The notes: generated from the sequence alone by a model not told the origin. A DNA stretch of 64,000 bases from Tetracentron sinense (GCA_015143295.1 CM026563.1:2666001-2730000), one strand, 5' to 3'. Numbered from the stretch's first letter, positions 33,052 through 45,414 are shown. Translations and numbers: made by a program.

Positions 33052-36000
33052 CACCGACTCTTCTACTAGTCATACCTAGTAGCTTTCGAAGCTCAGCAAG
33101 CTTGGAAAGATTGAGTCCTTTAGTGAATATGTCGGCTACTTGGTCCTCCGTTTTGATTGGATGCATTTCTATCTCTCCTTGAAGTACTTTCTTTCTAATA
33201 AAGTGGTGATACACTTCCACGTGCTTCGTTCTGGCATGGAACACTGGATTTTCTGCCAACTGTATTGCTGATTGGTTGTCACAATGTAGTGCCACTGGAT
33301 AGTCAACAGGTTGATGTAGATCGTTCATTAGCTGCATCAACCATGTACTCTCTTGAGCTGCCATTGCTGCTGCTCTATATTCTGCTTCAGTGGTCGATAG
33401 TGATACCGTTGGCTGTCTTTTACTATACCAGGAAATTGCTCCCGAACCAAGGTTGAACACGTACCCAGTGGTTGATCGGCGTGTATCATGATCTCCCGCA
33501 TAATCTGCATCACAATAGCTAGCCACCTTACATATTCCTCCTTTCTTGTAAAGGATACCGAAATCAAAGGCGTCCTTCACATATCTGAGTATTCGTCGAA
33601 CTGCTTCTAGGTGAGGTTTCTTCGGTTTTTGCATGAACCAACTTACTACTACAACCGCATAAGAGATGTCGGGTTGTGTCAACGTTAGGTAGATTAGACT
33701 ACCCACCAATTGACGGTACATGGTTGAATCCTGCAAGTCTTTGCCTTCCTCCGCACATAGCTTGGTGTTGGCCTCCATGGGAGTAGAAACTGGTTTACAA
33801 TCAACCATGCCGTATTTCAATTAAAGATCCCTCGCATATTTTTCTTGGCACAGGAACAAGCCTTCTTGTGTGTGTTCCACCTCATGTCCAAGAAAGTGCT
33901 TAAGTTCTCCAAGCTCCTTCATTTGGAACCGAACTGAGATATTTTTCCTTGTTATTCGAATTTCCTCTTCATCATCTTCAGTAATGATTAGATCATCCAC
34001 ATAGACTAGCACTATTGCTAGTTTTTCACCTCTAGCCTTAATGAATAGGCTCGAATCTGCCGGCGCGACTAAGTATCCACTTTGCACCAGAAATTCTGCT
34101 ATCTTACCATACCATGCTCTCGGTGCTTGTTTTAATCCGTAAAGAGCTTTTCTTAGTTTGCAAACGTAATTGGATGCACTCCACTTTTGAAGCCCTTGAG
34201 TTGCTCCATGTATATATCCCGATCTATTTTTCCATGTAGGAAAGCATTTCTCACGTCCAGTTGCCATAGCTTCCATGATTTGTTAGCTGCTAGTGCTAAA
34301 AGGACACGTACCGTTGTAATTTTTGCCACTGGACTAAAGGTAGTCTAATCCATATTGCTAAGAAAAACCTCTGGCAACGAGTCGAGCCTTGTATCTCTCT
34401 ATGGAACCATCGGGATGAGTCTTCACCTTATAAACCCATCGACAGGTTATGGGCTTGCCGTCCTTGGGCTTTGGGACTAAGTCCCAGGTTTGATTCTGCT
34501 TTAGTGCTAGAATCTCTTCCTCCATTGCCTTTTTCCATTCAAGACTCTGAGATGCTTCCTCGAATGTAGATGGTTCCCTTACACCATCTTCTTCGGCAAG
34601 AGTAGCGTTGGCATACTTCGGATTTGGCCGTCTCTGCCTGGTAGACCTGCGAAGTTGTGTCCTTGACTCTTCTTCAGCGTCTTCACGTTGACTTGGCCGA
34701 AGTTCTTCCGGTGTTTTGTGATGTACACCGGTTCTCCATGGATCTATAAACTTATTTGGTGATCTTGGCAAGTCGGGCTATAATACTGTAGGCTGATCTT
34801 CCCTTCTTATTTTCTCGGTACGTGGTGGGTGAATTTGTTGCTCAGTTTCTTGACTGGACTGTAAATCTTCTTCTTGAGTTGACTCCACCAACTTCTCATG
34901 TAGCTTATCCTCCAAATCCTTAGAATCTGGCAGTACTACATCTTGTGATGACCACCAAGATGAAGCCTTTTCGTCAAATACTATGTTTCGTGATGTGTAG
35001 CAGCGCCCGGTTTTGGGATCGCAACATTTCCACCCTTTCCTCTCGTTATCATATCCAATGAAGATACAGCGAATAACCTTCTTATCAAACTTGGTCCGTA
35101 AATGATCAGGTACGAACACATAGTACACACAGCTAAAAACTCGGAAGTGACTTATTGTGGGTTTGATATTCCATAGTTTCTGAAAGGGTGAGACAAGCCC
35201 AAGTCTTGTTTGTGGTAGCCGGTTGATCACGTGAGCTGCTGTCTTCATACACTCTGCCCAAAAACGTCCAGGCACATTATTCGCATGTAGCATGCTTCGA
35301 CAGATCTCTCCAAGGTGCCGATTCTTTCTCTCAGCTACACCATTCTGTTGTGGGTGGTAGCACAAGTTAGCTGTCGCCGGATTTTGCATTTTCTAAGGTA
35401 GGCTGAGAATTCATCTGACGTGTATTCTCCCCCATTGTCAGTGCGTAGACACCGAATCTTTTGACTGACTTCACTTTTAGCTTTCTCTTGAAAGTCCTTA
35501 AACTTGGAGAATACTTCTGATTTTTCTTTCAGAAAATATATCCACACGTACCTTAAGTAGTCGTCGATGAAGGTCACCATGTATCGCATGCCGCTGATTG
35601 ACGCTTGCTTTACTGGCCCGAACACATCTGAGTGGATTAGCTCTAAGGATTCTTTCGCTCTGAACTTTGACTCCTTATAGGGTAGTTGATGAGCCTTACC
35701 ATATTGACATCCGGGGCAGATGGTATCTTCTCGAATATCTAGTTGTGGAAGACCCTTGAGCATCGACTTTTTTATAATTTCTTTCAGCTTGTGATAGCTA
35801 ACGTGCCCTAACCGCACATGCCATAGATCTGCAGTCTCACTCCTTCGAGTCTTGTCTACGTATGTTGATTCTGCTGACATCACGTAGATGGATTCTAACC
35901 TTCGTCCCTCCATGATAGGTGTATTCGATGGCTCTAAGCTTCGACATACTTTGACGTCTTCTGGCCCAAACACCACATAGTTACCTGATGCTGTCAGCTG

Positions 36001-37462
36001 TGATACTGACAATAGATTCTTCTTCATTCCAGGTACATGATAGACGTTCTGCAACTGAACTTGATGAGGACTGAAGGGAGGCACGATCATCGTCTTGCCA
36101 ATGTGTGTGATTGGCAGTCTTGAGTTGTTGGCCGTCACTACTACTTGACCACCTTTATACTCAGACACACTGAACAGTTTATCCTTATCGTCAGTCATGT
36201 GATTGGAGCATCCAAAGTCAACGATCCAATCTTCGTTGTAGTCGATTGCTCCATGATTTTGTATTGCAGCAAGTGTCATTTCTTCTGCTTCCGTCACAAT
36301 AGAACTTGCTGCTATTTCAGTTGTGACCGCACCAGATTAATCATCTATTTTCTTCTCCTCGAAGACAATCTCATCTTCTGAGCAAATTTCTTTGACTTAC
36401 TTAGTCACAGCAAATGATACTTCAGCATCCCACACTTCCTCACTACTGCTCCCACTTTGGTGATTGCTAGATGTCACCAAGTTGCCTTCTGCTGTCTTTT
36501 TTTTTGCCCAGCAATCTCGAGCAAAGTGACCTCTCTTGCCACAGTTGTAGCATTCATCATTACGCCGTTTGGACTGTCGTGTGTCTCTATCTCGGTTATG
36601 TTGAGCTCCCCCTATCTGAGAGCTCCTCTCCTACAGCCTCCTTGATCTACCTTCTTCTTTCTTGGGTCTTGCCTGCCCTCTTGGCCTACCTCTTCTTCTA
36701 CTACTAAAGAGGGCATCCTCCTCATTCTTTAATGAAACTCTAGTTATTTGACTTGCTAGAGTTTCTTGATCAACCAATAGATTTTGTAAGTCTAAGATGG
36801 TTGGCTGCGTTGGCCAACCACGAATCGCCATGATGAACCCACTATACTCGGGTCTCAGACCATAGATGATGATTCTTCTCATCCTATCTTCATTAATATT
36901 AGCTTTCGAATCTAATTGTGAAATTTCACGGCAAAGAGATTTTACCTTCATAAAATATTGGTTGATAGTCATTTCTCCTTGTGAGGTTGACATGAGCTCA
37001 TTTTCCAGTTGTTGTAGCCTTGCATCATTCTTCCTTGAGAAGAGGGCTGCAAAAGCGTCCCAAGCTCCTTTTGGTGTGACTGCATCCCTGATGTGCTCAA
37101 ACAACTCCTCTTCAATAGTTGTTTTAAGCACGAACATAGCCTTCCCGGCCTTAATTTTCCAGCGCCTTAGTGCATCGGCATTCTCTTGAGGGGGTGGATT
37201 AGTATCACTACCATTAACGACCTCCCACAAATCCTGTCTCTGCAGGTATGACTCTATACAGAACTTCCAGTTGCTGTAGTTGTGGTTGTTAAGCTTCTTG
37301 ATCCCACCGGTTGCGCTCGCCAAATCCGCCATCGTGACTTGGTATGTCTTCACGTACTCCACCAAGTAAGCTTGATCCCAGATCAATCGGCTTCACAGTC
37401 CCGGACTATGCATGAACAAGATTTCTGCTTCGTAGCACTCGAACACCGGCCTCCGACAACTT

Positions 37463-37475
37463 GGCTCTGATACCA
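37463..37475 (-). other. Primer-binding site of the copia element
   Basis: TGGTATCAGAGCC on the minus strand, three bases inside the 5' LTR, is the classical copia site complementary to initiator tRNA-Met. Confidence 0.9.
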
Positions 37476-37478
37476 AAT

Positions 37479-37980
37479 TGTTGGGTATAGAAGCAGCGGA
37501 AACTCAAATAAAGAAGCTTTTATTGATGCACTAACTCAAAAATATACAACACTTAAGGGACACTCAAGGAACACTAACACTCAAGAGATGCACTCACTCT
37601 TATCCTCATACAAGAACACACACTCACTATCACTAGACCTAACACACTTAGAAGAGCTTGTGTTTCTTCTATGCACAAATAAGGGGACCCTACCTTCTAT
37701 TTATAGTAGGCATGTGCATGTTCTAGATTTCTAGAATATTCTCCCCACCTCCTTTCTTAGAAAACATCTAGAGACTACTACTACCTCTTTTTCTAGAGAT
37801 AGAGATAAGCTTAGGGAGAATTCTAGAGATAGAATATTCTAGAAAGATGAATGGAGAACCTATGAGAGAATATTCTAGAGAGTATTCCAGAGAGAGTACT
37901 CTAGAGAGAAGACTCTAGAGAAAGAGAGACACTTGGAAGGGAGAGAGAAAGTTCTAGAGAGTTGGTGGTGACTCTCAACA
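37479..37980 (-). repeat. 5' LTR of the copia element
   Basis: 502 bp, TGTTGGG to TCTCAACA. The TATA box on the minus strand is CTATAAATAG (about 37698-37707). U3 lies at higher coordinates and is rich in TTCTAGA/GAATATTC words. Confidence 0.95.
37729..37880 (-). promoter_or_regulatory. Heat-shock-element-like motifs in the copia LTR
   Basis: TTCTAGAATATTC (37729-37741) and GAATATTCTAGAA (37832-37844) are each three perfectly phased inverted nGAAn units, the consensus bound by heat-shock factors. GAATATTCTAGAG at 37868 is a third near-match. The first lies about 25 bases upstream of the TATA box in the direction of transcription. The same words are in the other LTR (for example 32789-32801). 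Confidence 0.6.
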
Positions 37981-38125
37981 TAGGTATGGTTGTGTATTCA
38001 AAAAGATGGATTAAACTCACCTTGAAAATATCCAGTCGAAACATGAAAGTACTTTTATGAGGGTGCTAAGCCATTTAAAATAGTTCTCTCCAAAAAAAAA
38101 TAGTTCTATAACTAGTGGGTGCCAG

Positions 38126-38409
38126 TAGGGGTATCAATGGGCTGGGTCCCAGCCGGCTTGGTCTGACTAGGCTCAATTAATAAAAGGTTGGGCCAGGCTA
38201 GCTGCTTATTAATCAGGCTGAGCCGGGCTCAAATCAACCCACCTAAGGAATGCATGCAAAAAAAGAAGGCTGGTTTTTAGGGTCTTGTAATTGGGCCTTA
38301 TCAAGCCAGGCCAAATCCGATTTGAAGCATTAGCCCAGTGAGAGCAGTCGTGGGCTAGCCTGACTCTCTTTTTTTTTTTGTAATCTAGCCCGACTCATTG
38401 ACACCCCTA
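38126..38409. mobile_element. hAT-like MITE
   Basis: Ends TAGGGGTATCAATGGGC and ATTGACACCCCTA are inverted. Flanks GTGCCAG (38119-38125) and GTGCCAAG (38410-38417) fit a slightly decayed 8-bp target duplication. The interior is GGGCC/GGCCC-rich, noncoding. Confidence 0.7.
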
Positions 38410-38867
38410 GTGCCAAGACATCGGCAAGGAAACAAAATAATTGAATGGTATTTTGCTAAATTACTTAATATTTGGAATGTGCATGTTGGGCACCAATTGA
38501 AGTGAGACTCTAGCATTCTTGGCGAGTGTTAGTACCTTCTAACACATCTCTTATCTTCCTTGAACATGAAATTAGTTTTATAAATTTTCATGATTTTTTA
38601 AGGTGTCTTTTATCTACGATTAATTGTTAGGACTTTGCTACTGAGACTGTTTAGGCGGATACCGCCCCGAAATCGCACATAACAGCAACTTCTCTGATCA
38701 CTACTTTTCTCACTGCATGGAACACCTACTTAGCCATTGATTAGAGGGGCAGGTGCCCTTATATTAGATTTAGTTAAATTCAGGGGACATGTCTCCATTT
38801 CTCCCTCATATTTAAGATATTAATACAATAGCCAGCACAAAAAGGGTCAATAATAGAGTTTTCTTCT

Positions 38868-39180
38868 TCTTTTTTTTTTAAAGAAAATATAAATCAATTA
38901 CACACTAAGAAGCAGAAACAGCCAAGGGCCTTCTGCCAGTCAGGATTGTCCGGCAACTCCATGGGGGTAAGATTTGTAGCCTGAAATCTTGGGTCATACA
39001 AAAACTGAGGCTGAATTTCACAATTAGATGTACAAAAACATTTGCGTGGCGAAACACATGAACAGGACGATGGTGAGGGATACTTGGAATCTCCCTGCGG
39101 ATGTCCCCTAGTAACCCTGCAATTTCAGCCGGGCTACTTTGCTAGGTTGTTGAAAGCGTTTATGATAATTTCAGAGAGTG
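38868..39180 (-). mobile_element. 5'-truncated L1 tail with 17-bp target duplication
   Basis: TAATAGAGTTTTCTTCT flanks it at 38851-38867 and 39181-39197. The minus strand encodes the end of the RNase H domain (AEIAGLLGDIRREIP, then FRHANVFVH) and has its A-rich tail at the left. At 313 bp it is almost exactly as long as the L1 tail at 2103-2416. Confidence 0.9.
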
Positions 39181-39197
39181 TAATAGAGTTTTCTTCT

Positions 39198-40090
39198 CAC
39201 CAGACCCAATTTAGTAGCATTCAAGCTATCATATAAAATGGAATTATAATTTATAACGTCAGTGGACCCTGCACTTCCAACTGTTTTGGTAGTGTATATT
39301 GTGATGTTAGGTTGGTTCAAGTCGAGCAATGGTATATATATGTACCTACTTGCAAACCGGGTCAACTGACTGGCCCGGATGCATATAAGGTCGGGTAATG
39401 GATTACCCACAGGGTGACTTGATAACCGTCAATCAAATCAGATCTGAAAACTCGGACTCAAATTCGAGCAATCAGGTCAGGGAATGTAGCCATGTTGGGT
39501 AATCGGGTACCATACACAAACCTGGTTTCACCTTGCATATATGGACTTCTCACAATCGAGATTCTGCATTAGTCTACCACAACTCTAAAGTAGAACTCAA
39601 AACCACACGACTCAGAAGTCACAATTCCATGTAGAGGCACTGTGGTATGGATCCTTGTACAATTCAGCAAGCTCATATCATATGTAAGTGATTGAAAATT
39701 TACTTGTCCTAGAAAATCTAATTTCGATACAAATTCCAGCCTTTTAGGGAGATAGGAAGGCTCAACCATCTAGCTATCTCAATTTTAGCGGATGTTCGAC
39801 GCAAGTCTGAGCTGATCTTCCTGTTCTGCATTTTCATTGTGGCTGTGATCAACTTGGTGTGCTATAGCTACCTGCTCAAGAGAATGGAAGCACCATCTAA
39901 GATGGGTTGGCTGCTTCTTCGGAAAGCCCCTAGAGACTGTTTTCTGATAAATGATCAACTTCATACTGAAATCCTCTATCCATAATATTCGATTTACAGG
40001 AAACAAGTGATTTGTTAGATAAAATCTATAAAACTTAAAATGAATAAAGATACAATTTGAAATATGGAAAGGTTAATCAAATTTACTTCT
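39198..40090. other. Intergenic, nothing recognised
   Basis: No gene, long repeat or element boundary could be supported. Confidence 0.5.
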
Positions 40091-40237
40091 TAGATGATTA
40101 TGCTGATAATGGTTCATATAAAACTAAGGGTCTGTTTGGATAAACTTCTCTAAGAAGAGAAGGACTTCTCTAGGGCTCTCGGTTCTTCTGGTGTAACTTT
40201 AAAGTTTTATATGAACCATTATCAGCATAATCATCTA
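40091..40237. repeat. 35-bp perfect inverted repeat (foldback)
   Basis: The arm at 40091-40125 (TAGATGATTATGCTGATAAT...) is the exact reverse complement of 40203-40237, with a 77-bp spacer. The spacer starts with GGGTCTGTTTGGATAAAC, a MITE-type end, so part of another element may lie between the arms. Confidence 0.85.
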
Positions 40238-40989
40238 AAACACTATGGTATTTCAGATTTATTGGGTTCAATTTAATTAGAAGTTTCACATGCATGGAAC
40301 TTAAAAAGTCCAAATTTTTTTGTAGAAGTTGAAAGTTCCATATTTTTAGAACCTTTGCACTCTATGAAATAATTTAGTTCTAAACATTAAGTAAACTTAG
40401 GCGTGGAACAATGAAAGTTCTAGACTATAAAAGTTCCACCAAAAGAACGGACCCTAGTAGAACTTTCAATAAAAGTTTCAAAAGTCAAGACGTCGACTCC
40501 TCACGGAAGTTTCCTTGGGCTAGCTTCCAAGAGAAGTTATTTTTATAACTTTTATTGACTTCCGATTTTGGAATGAAGTCAAAAGTTATGTGGATAACCA
40601 AACAGCAAAAGTTTTCTAATGGGATTACATTCTTTGGTTGCGTTTCGATAATCAAAGTGACCCATTACATGGATTAGTACTTCAACTTAATCCAATTAGT
40701 AATGGCTTGGGAATTCGATACTTAGCGCACCTTCCTTTTTGAATTTCCAGGGACATCGAAAGTTCTCAAGATGTTGCAGATCTCATAACAAAATGAAAAT
40801 TGATACATTATGCATGTGAAGTCATTCCAGAGTCACTTTTAATAATAATCTACATAAAAGGCTAATTGCATGACATTAGTGTTGTTGGTAGTTCCATTGC
40901 TGGGGAACGAATAGTCACATCTCTTCAACTATGCATAAAACTCAAATTATCCACCTGTAAGATTTCTCAAAAGGGTTATAGAATCCTAA
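40238..40989. other. AT-rich intergenic, MITE debris
   Basis: AGAACGGACCCTA near 40443 and GGATAACCAAACAGC near 40593 resemble MITE ends complementary to GGGTCTGTTTGGATAA at 40128, but no target duplication confirms an element. No gene is supported. Confidence 0.35.
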
Positions 40990-41235
40990 GGTGACGTTTG
41001 GATTGGATTTTTTTAGCCAAAAATCAATACTGATAAAATTGATTGTGTAAAAATTCATGATCAAATAATCATTTTTTCAAATAATAGTGTTCGGAGAATA
41101 CGAAGTTGAGAGACTCACTTACGTATTCTCTTAACACTATTATTTGAAAAAAATGATTATTTGACCATTAATTCCTACACAATCAATTTTACCAAAATTG
41201 ATTTTTGGCCAAAAAAATCCAATCCAAACACCCCA
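40990..41235. mobile_element. Tourist-like MITE with ~100-bp inverted ends
   Basis: The left arm (GTTTGGATTGGATTTTTTTA...) and right arm pair over about 100 bp with few mismatches. TAA at 40987-40989 and 41236-41238 fits a PIF/Harbinger target duplication. No coding. Confidence 0.75.
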
Positions 41236-41239
41236 TAAG

Positions 41240-42219
41240 TTTCTCTTGACGGGTCTGGTTTTTTGCTGAGACTTACAAAGCTTGGCACTTTTTTAAGTCT
41301 CAAGACAAGTGTCTAGTTTTGCAAGTCTCATAATTTGATAATATTTTTGTTCTTTCCACTTGGGTGCAAAATATGGATAAAATCAAATTCCTACCAAGAC
41401 TTTCTCTCCATTGTTTGTGAGACTTGAAATCCCTCATTGTACAGCTTTTAAAGTCTCATGCCACTTGAAATCTTGAGAAATGAAAAGTGAACGAACAACA
41501 TAAAATTGACATTCTGAGGAATTTTGAAATCTCACCTTCAATTCCCGCGAGAAGACCAGGGCCTTAGAAGTTAGAAGACAATCAAGCTCTATTTTAGAGA
41601 GTTTTTTTTTCACCTTGGGAAGTTGTCATTTTGAATTCAATTCCACCTGAAAAAAAAAAAACGACCAATGCATGGTACATTCTGTCATCACCATGAATCT
41701 ATTAACAAGCTGAAACCCCATGGAGGTTTCCACTAGATTTTTATATGCAATCTTGATAATATTTTTACCAAAAGTAAAAAACACAAAAAAAAAAAAACGT
41801 TTATTAATACTCTGCAGTACCCCCTTCAGAAACCAACCCGTAGGGATAATTTATTCTTTCCTAGCCTACTCCTCTCCAACAAAAGTAGCGCAACATGGAT
41901 TCTCCTATTCATATCTGCAAATGTGCATACATCACAACATACATCAATGATCATTTGATACAGATTTGGAATATCAGCATCCATGCCAAAGAGATATTCG
42001 GCTTAACAGACAAAACAAATTAACCTCTTCCAACATGTTATGGTAAGCATTGCCAAGTATTGCACATTGAGCGCATTGATACTATTCGGACAGCCGCGGA
42101 GGCTTAAACAGTCCTAACACCATAACCGATAAGATTATAGAGTTGAATTTTGATCTAAATATCAAGATTTAAAATAAAAGATTTTATTTTATTAAAATTA
42201 GATTTTAATTCCTAGTTTG
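41240..42219. other. Intergenic, nothing recognised
   Basis: No supported feature in this AT-rich stretch. Confidence 0.5.
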
Positions 42220-42500
42220 TAATTAAATGTGTCAATGGGCAACGTTCTGACCGGCCTTGACTTGGGTTGATAAATAAACAGACTGGGCCTGGTAGGACTC
42301 AGGCCAACTCATAAGAAAGAAGGAAAAATATGATGTTTTGTATGGGGGGGTGGGGGTGGTGTTTATTAACCAGGCTTATCAAGTCGGACCAAACCCAGTA
42401 AGACGCCTAGTCTAACGAGCCCCCGGTTTAAGCCTCTAAGCCTAAGCCCGGATCACTATGTAATCAGGCCGGAAACTAAGCCGGCCCATTGAAAGCCCTA
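42220..42500. mobile_element. hAT-like MITE
   Basis: The left end has GTGTCAATGGGC and the right end GCCCATTGAAAGCCCTA; flanks CTAGTTTG (42212-42219) and CTAGTTTT (42501-42508) match at 7 of 8 bases. It is related to 38126-38409. Confidence 0.65.
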
Positions 42501-42535
42501 CTAGTTTTCGAAAGGAAATTTGAAAGCAGTCCCTC

Positions 42536-42677
42536 TAGGAATGGCAATGGGGCGGGGCAGTTTTCTACCTCCCCGGCCCCGCCCCGATTATAAAGTCGAC
42601 TTGCCCTGCCCCGGGGCTTGTATGGTAAACCAGCTCCGCCCCGCTTATAAGATCCCCACCCCGGCCCGCCCCTACTG

Positions 42678-42727
<50 letters not shown>

Positions 42728-42911
42728 GTGGTTCCAGGGCGGGGTATACTAAAACCATTCCCGCCCCGAAACCGAGTTGGGGCTTGATTTTTTATACTGT
42801 CCCCGCCCCGCCCCGCCCCGTCCCCGAATTATTTGAAAAAAAACCGCCCTTATAGGAGTGGGGCGGGGCTGGGCTGGGCCCCGGTGGGGGCGGGTCATAT
42901 TACCATCCCTA
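42536..42911. mobile_element. GC-rich hAT-like MITE with TA microsatellite
   Basis: Ends TAGGAATGGCAAT and ATTACCATCCCTA are inverted and flanked by a perfect 8-bp duplication, AGTCCCTC (42528-42535, 42912-42919). The interior alternates GGGGCGGGGC and CCCCGCCCCG blocks around a TA run of about 42 bases (42681-42722). Noncoding; short frames are chance. Confidence 0.9.
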
Positions 42912-42919
42912 AGTCCCTC

Positions 42920-44100
42920 ATTAATTTTGTTTGAAGCTTTATTCTTTTGTAGTGAGGAAGTTTCGAAGCTTGGTTTCTTAACTGAAACTAGCTTCCTTCC
43001 ATTAGTTTTTTTATTTTTATTTTTATAATATATAAAAGCCTTCTAGTGTAAAACATGTAACCTATATAAGCCTTACACCATAACTTAGGTGTGCAAGCTG
43101 TGTTTATTGGAGATGCGGTCTTTGAACGTCATTGGCCACGTGTTCCTACGGTTATAAGACTCTTTGAATGGGGATAGGGCTCCTTGTACTTGGACTTCAA
43201 TATAAGGAGTGGAGGAAGGGTTCTACACGACCAATTAATGGACTGGTTAATTGAGACCGGTCAAAGACCAAGGCTAAAATGGATACTTTTTTTGACCGGT
43301 CCTTAATTGGACCAATCTAGAATCCTGCAGCTAATATCTAAAGGTTAATCAATATTGGGCTTATTAGTTAACTAATCTTACATATAATTGAATTAAATCA
43401 ATTAATCAGAATTATCAAAAGTTCATTTGATTAATTGGATTTTACCTGTTTTAAAAAAATTAGATTTTGTGACTATTAAATTTAATTCAAATTTATGAAT
43501 CAAATTGGCCAGGAAGATTGCAATTTCTAGATCTAATTAAATTCTTTAATTTAAATCAATTTTGCGGCATGAGATTATGTTAATTTACTTAATTTAAGCA
43601 AGCATTCTAAATGGGGTTGGGTGCAATCGCCTTCTACCGAGAAGTGCATGCTTGTAGAGAAAGACTAGATGAATCTGAAATAAGTTGAATCGCAGAACTA
43701 GAGCTGATTTTGTGATTATGAAATCATTTTTGTGCAATTATTGATTAATTGTTGTACTAACCCTCATCATATAGTTCCTATTGTACATGAGTCTGAATAT
43801 TTAGGCTCTGAAAATCGGATTAATGTTACAACATTATTGCAAAGTTGAGATCCCTGAGCAAGAAAAACACCATTAAGGGTGGACTACCAGGCTAGAGCAG
43901 TGCGTCACCATGAATCAAGAGCTACCCTCCATTCAACATGGACATTTATCCAATCCAATGTCTCTATAATTTTATTGAGATACTGTTTCATAACATCTAT
44001 AAGATTGTGGATTACTCATGTCTATATACTCTTTCTGTAGGTAAGCAAATGGACTCTATACACGTTGAATTGGATATCTAGTCTAGTATAAAAGTTTCTT
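42920..44100. other. AT-rich intergenic, nothing recognised
   Basis: No gene is supported. The last few hundred bases before 44480 may include the trihelix 3' UTR. Confidence 0.4.
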
Positions 44101-44479
44101 AATTAATCTTTGTTGTTTGATATTCATTTTGTGAGATCTTTAATTCCTCAATGATATATATCTAGATCTCCATGTTCTTGTTCATGATAGATATGAAATA
44201 AATGAGCATTTGGTCTTCTTAAAATAACAAAAAAAACTGCATGATTGGGAGCATATATATATAAAATGATATAAAAATGAAAAAAGAAATCGAAACTTTT
44301 ACTAGCCTAATTTCCCTGCAAAGAAGGCATTAGTGGGCACTAGAGAAGGAAATTATTGGAGAAACAGAGAATGTACAGAAGCATCATCTTTTAAAAGGGA
44401 GTTCCAAGACAGACCTCTCAGAGCTTCCTCTTCTTGGAAACAAGAAAAAAAGAGCTGATTCTATCCATAAAAAGGGCTT

Positions 44480-45387
44480 TTACATGTCTTCACGTCTCAG
44501 CTTATTTAAAAGAGCTGTGATAAGAACATCCCTCTTCTCAGCCCTAGCTTCTTCTCGAATCTGTCTTTGTTCTTCTCTCTCCCTCCATCTTCTATCCATC
44601 AAAATCCTCTCCTTCTCCAAATCCTCCATCGCTAATCGCCACTCCGTCTCCTTCATCCTCCTCTCCTGTTCTCTGGCCTCTGCAATCTCTCGCCATTGCA
44701 CCTCTATTTGCATTTGTTGTCTCGTGAAGTCCCCCAACATTTCTTGCAAGTTATTGCTATTACCAGTACTAGTACTAGTATCAATATTAGTATTGCTCCT
44801 ACCCTTTCTCTTCTTGATCTTACTAGTCGTACCACTCTTCTCTCCATCGCTTTCTTCGTTATCTTCCTCATCATCAGATGATAATCTCATCCCTTTCTTT
44901 TTCGAACTTCCGACACCCCCGCCTTCGGCCTCGATCCATAGCATCCGTTGCATCCTGGCGGCGAAGATCGCTTGAAGCTCGTTATAGAATGGGAATTGTT
45001 GCCGCATGGACTCTGACTCTATAGTCTCAGATCCCTGAAGAACACAAGGGATCGATATATAGAAATATTAAAACCATGGAGGTGGAGTTATAATCTCCAT
45101 GAACTCTTTACATATATATGCTTATAACTAGGAGGGGTTGAGTTTGATACCTTATATCGTGTAACGAGATTCTTCCACTTGCACTTGCACTGATCTGAGC
45201 TCCGATTATAACCCTTCTCCTTCATCTTTGATGAAACAACTTCCCAGAGAAGCTTGTTGCGTTTAGTCTCCATGAAGGTTTGATCGAGCTCTGCTCGGAT
45301 CATTAGGAACTCCTTTGTCTCTTGAATACTCCATTGAGGGAACCTGTCGCTTGTATCGATATTAACACCATGGTGATGTCCCGCCAT
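44480..45387 (-). CDS. Trihelix transcription factor, GT-3a/GT-3b type, two exons
   Basis: Exon 1 is 45387-45151 (79 codons) and exon 2 is 45034-44480, split by a phase-0 intron of 116 bp: donor ATATAAG|GTATCA, acceptor TTCTTCAG|GGATCT. The 263-residue product (GT-3b of Arabidopsis is about 289) has the trihelix DNA-binding domain at residues 15-79 with tryptophans W19, W48 and W71, a fourth amphipathic helix (QQFPFYNELQAIF) just after the junction, an acidic stretch, a basic KIKKRKGR segment that may direct it to the nucleus, and a charged coiled coil from about residue 170 to the end, ending LLNKLRREDM. The family binds GT elements in promoters and acts in salt and pathogen responses; function here is inferred from the family. 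No damage is seen. A MITE lies 174 bp upstream of the start codon. Confidence 0.95.
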
Positions 45388-45414
45388 GACTCATACACAG
45401 AGATGGGGTATGAA

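Larger units (their letters stand above)
32539..37980 (-). mobile_element. Ty1/copia retrotransposon
   Basis: A 5.4 kb element in leftward orientation flanked by TAGGT on both sides (32534-32538, 37981-37985). LTRs are 502 bp each. Parts in order: gag at about 36.6-37.35 kb (KLNNHNYSNWKF), CCHC knuckle near 36.5 kb, protease near 36.2 kb, integrase about 35.3-35.9 kb (WHVRLGHVS, then the catalytic core), reverse transcriptase about 33.9-34.5 kb (VYVDDLI) and RNase H about 33.1-33.7 kb. The polyprotein frame is broken about half a dozen times, so the copy is dead. The LTRs differ at about 7 of 502 positions (1.4%), roughly half a million years with usual plant rates. Tork/TNT1-like lineage is likely but not proven. 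Confidence 0.95.

Noticed and set aside
42536-42911. CpG island or gene promoter from high GC
   Set aside because: Bounded by hAT-like inverted ends and a perfect 8-bp target duplication; no frame follows.
44484-44975. 163-codon plus-strand frame opposite the trihelix exon 2
   Set aside because: It is Ser/Leu-rich antisense of a Glu/Arg-rich coiled coil; no independent support.
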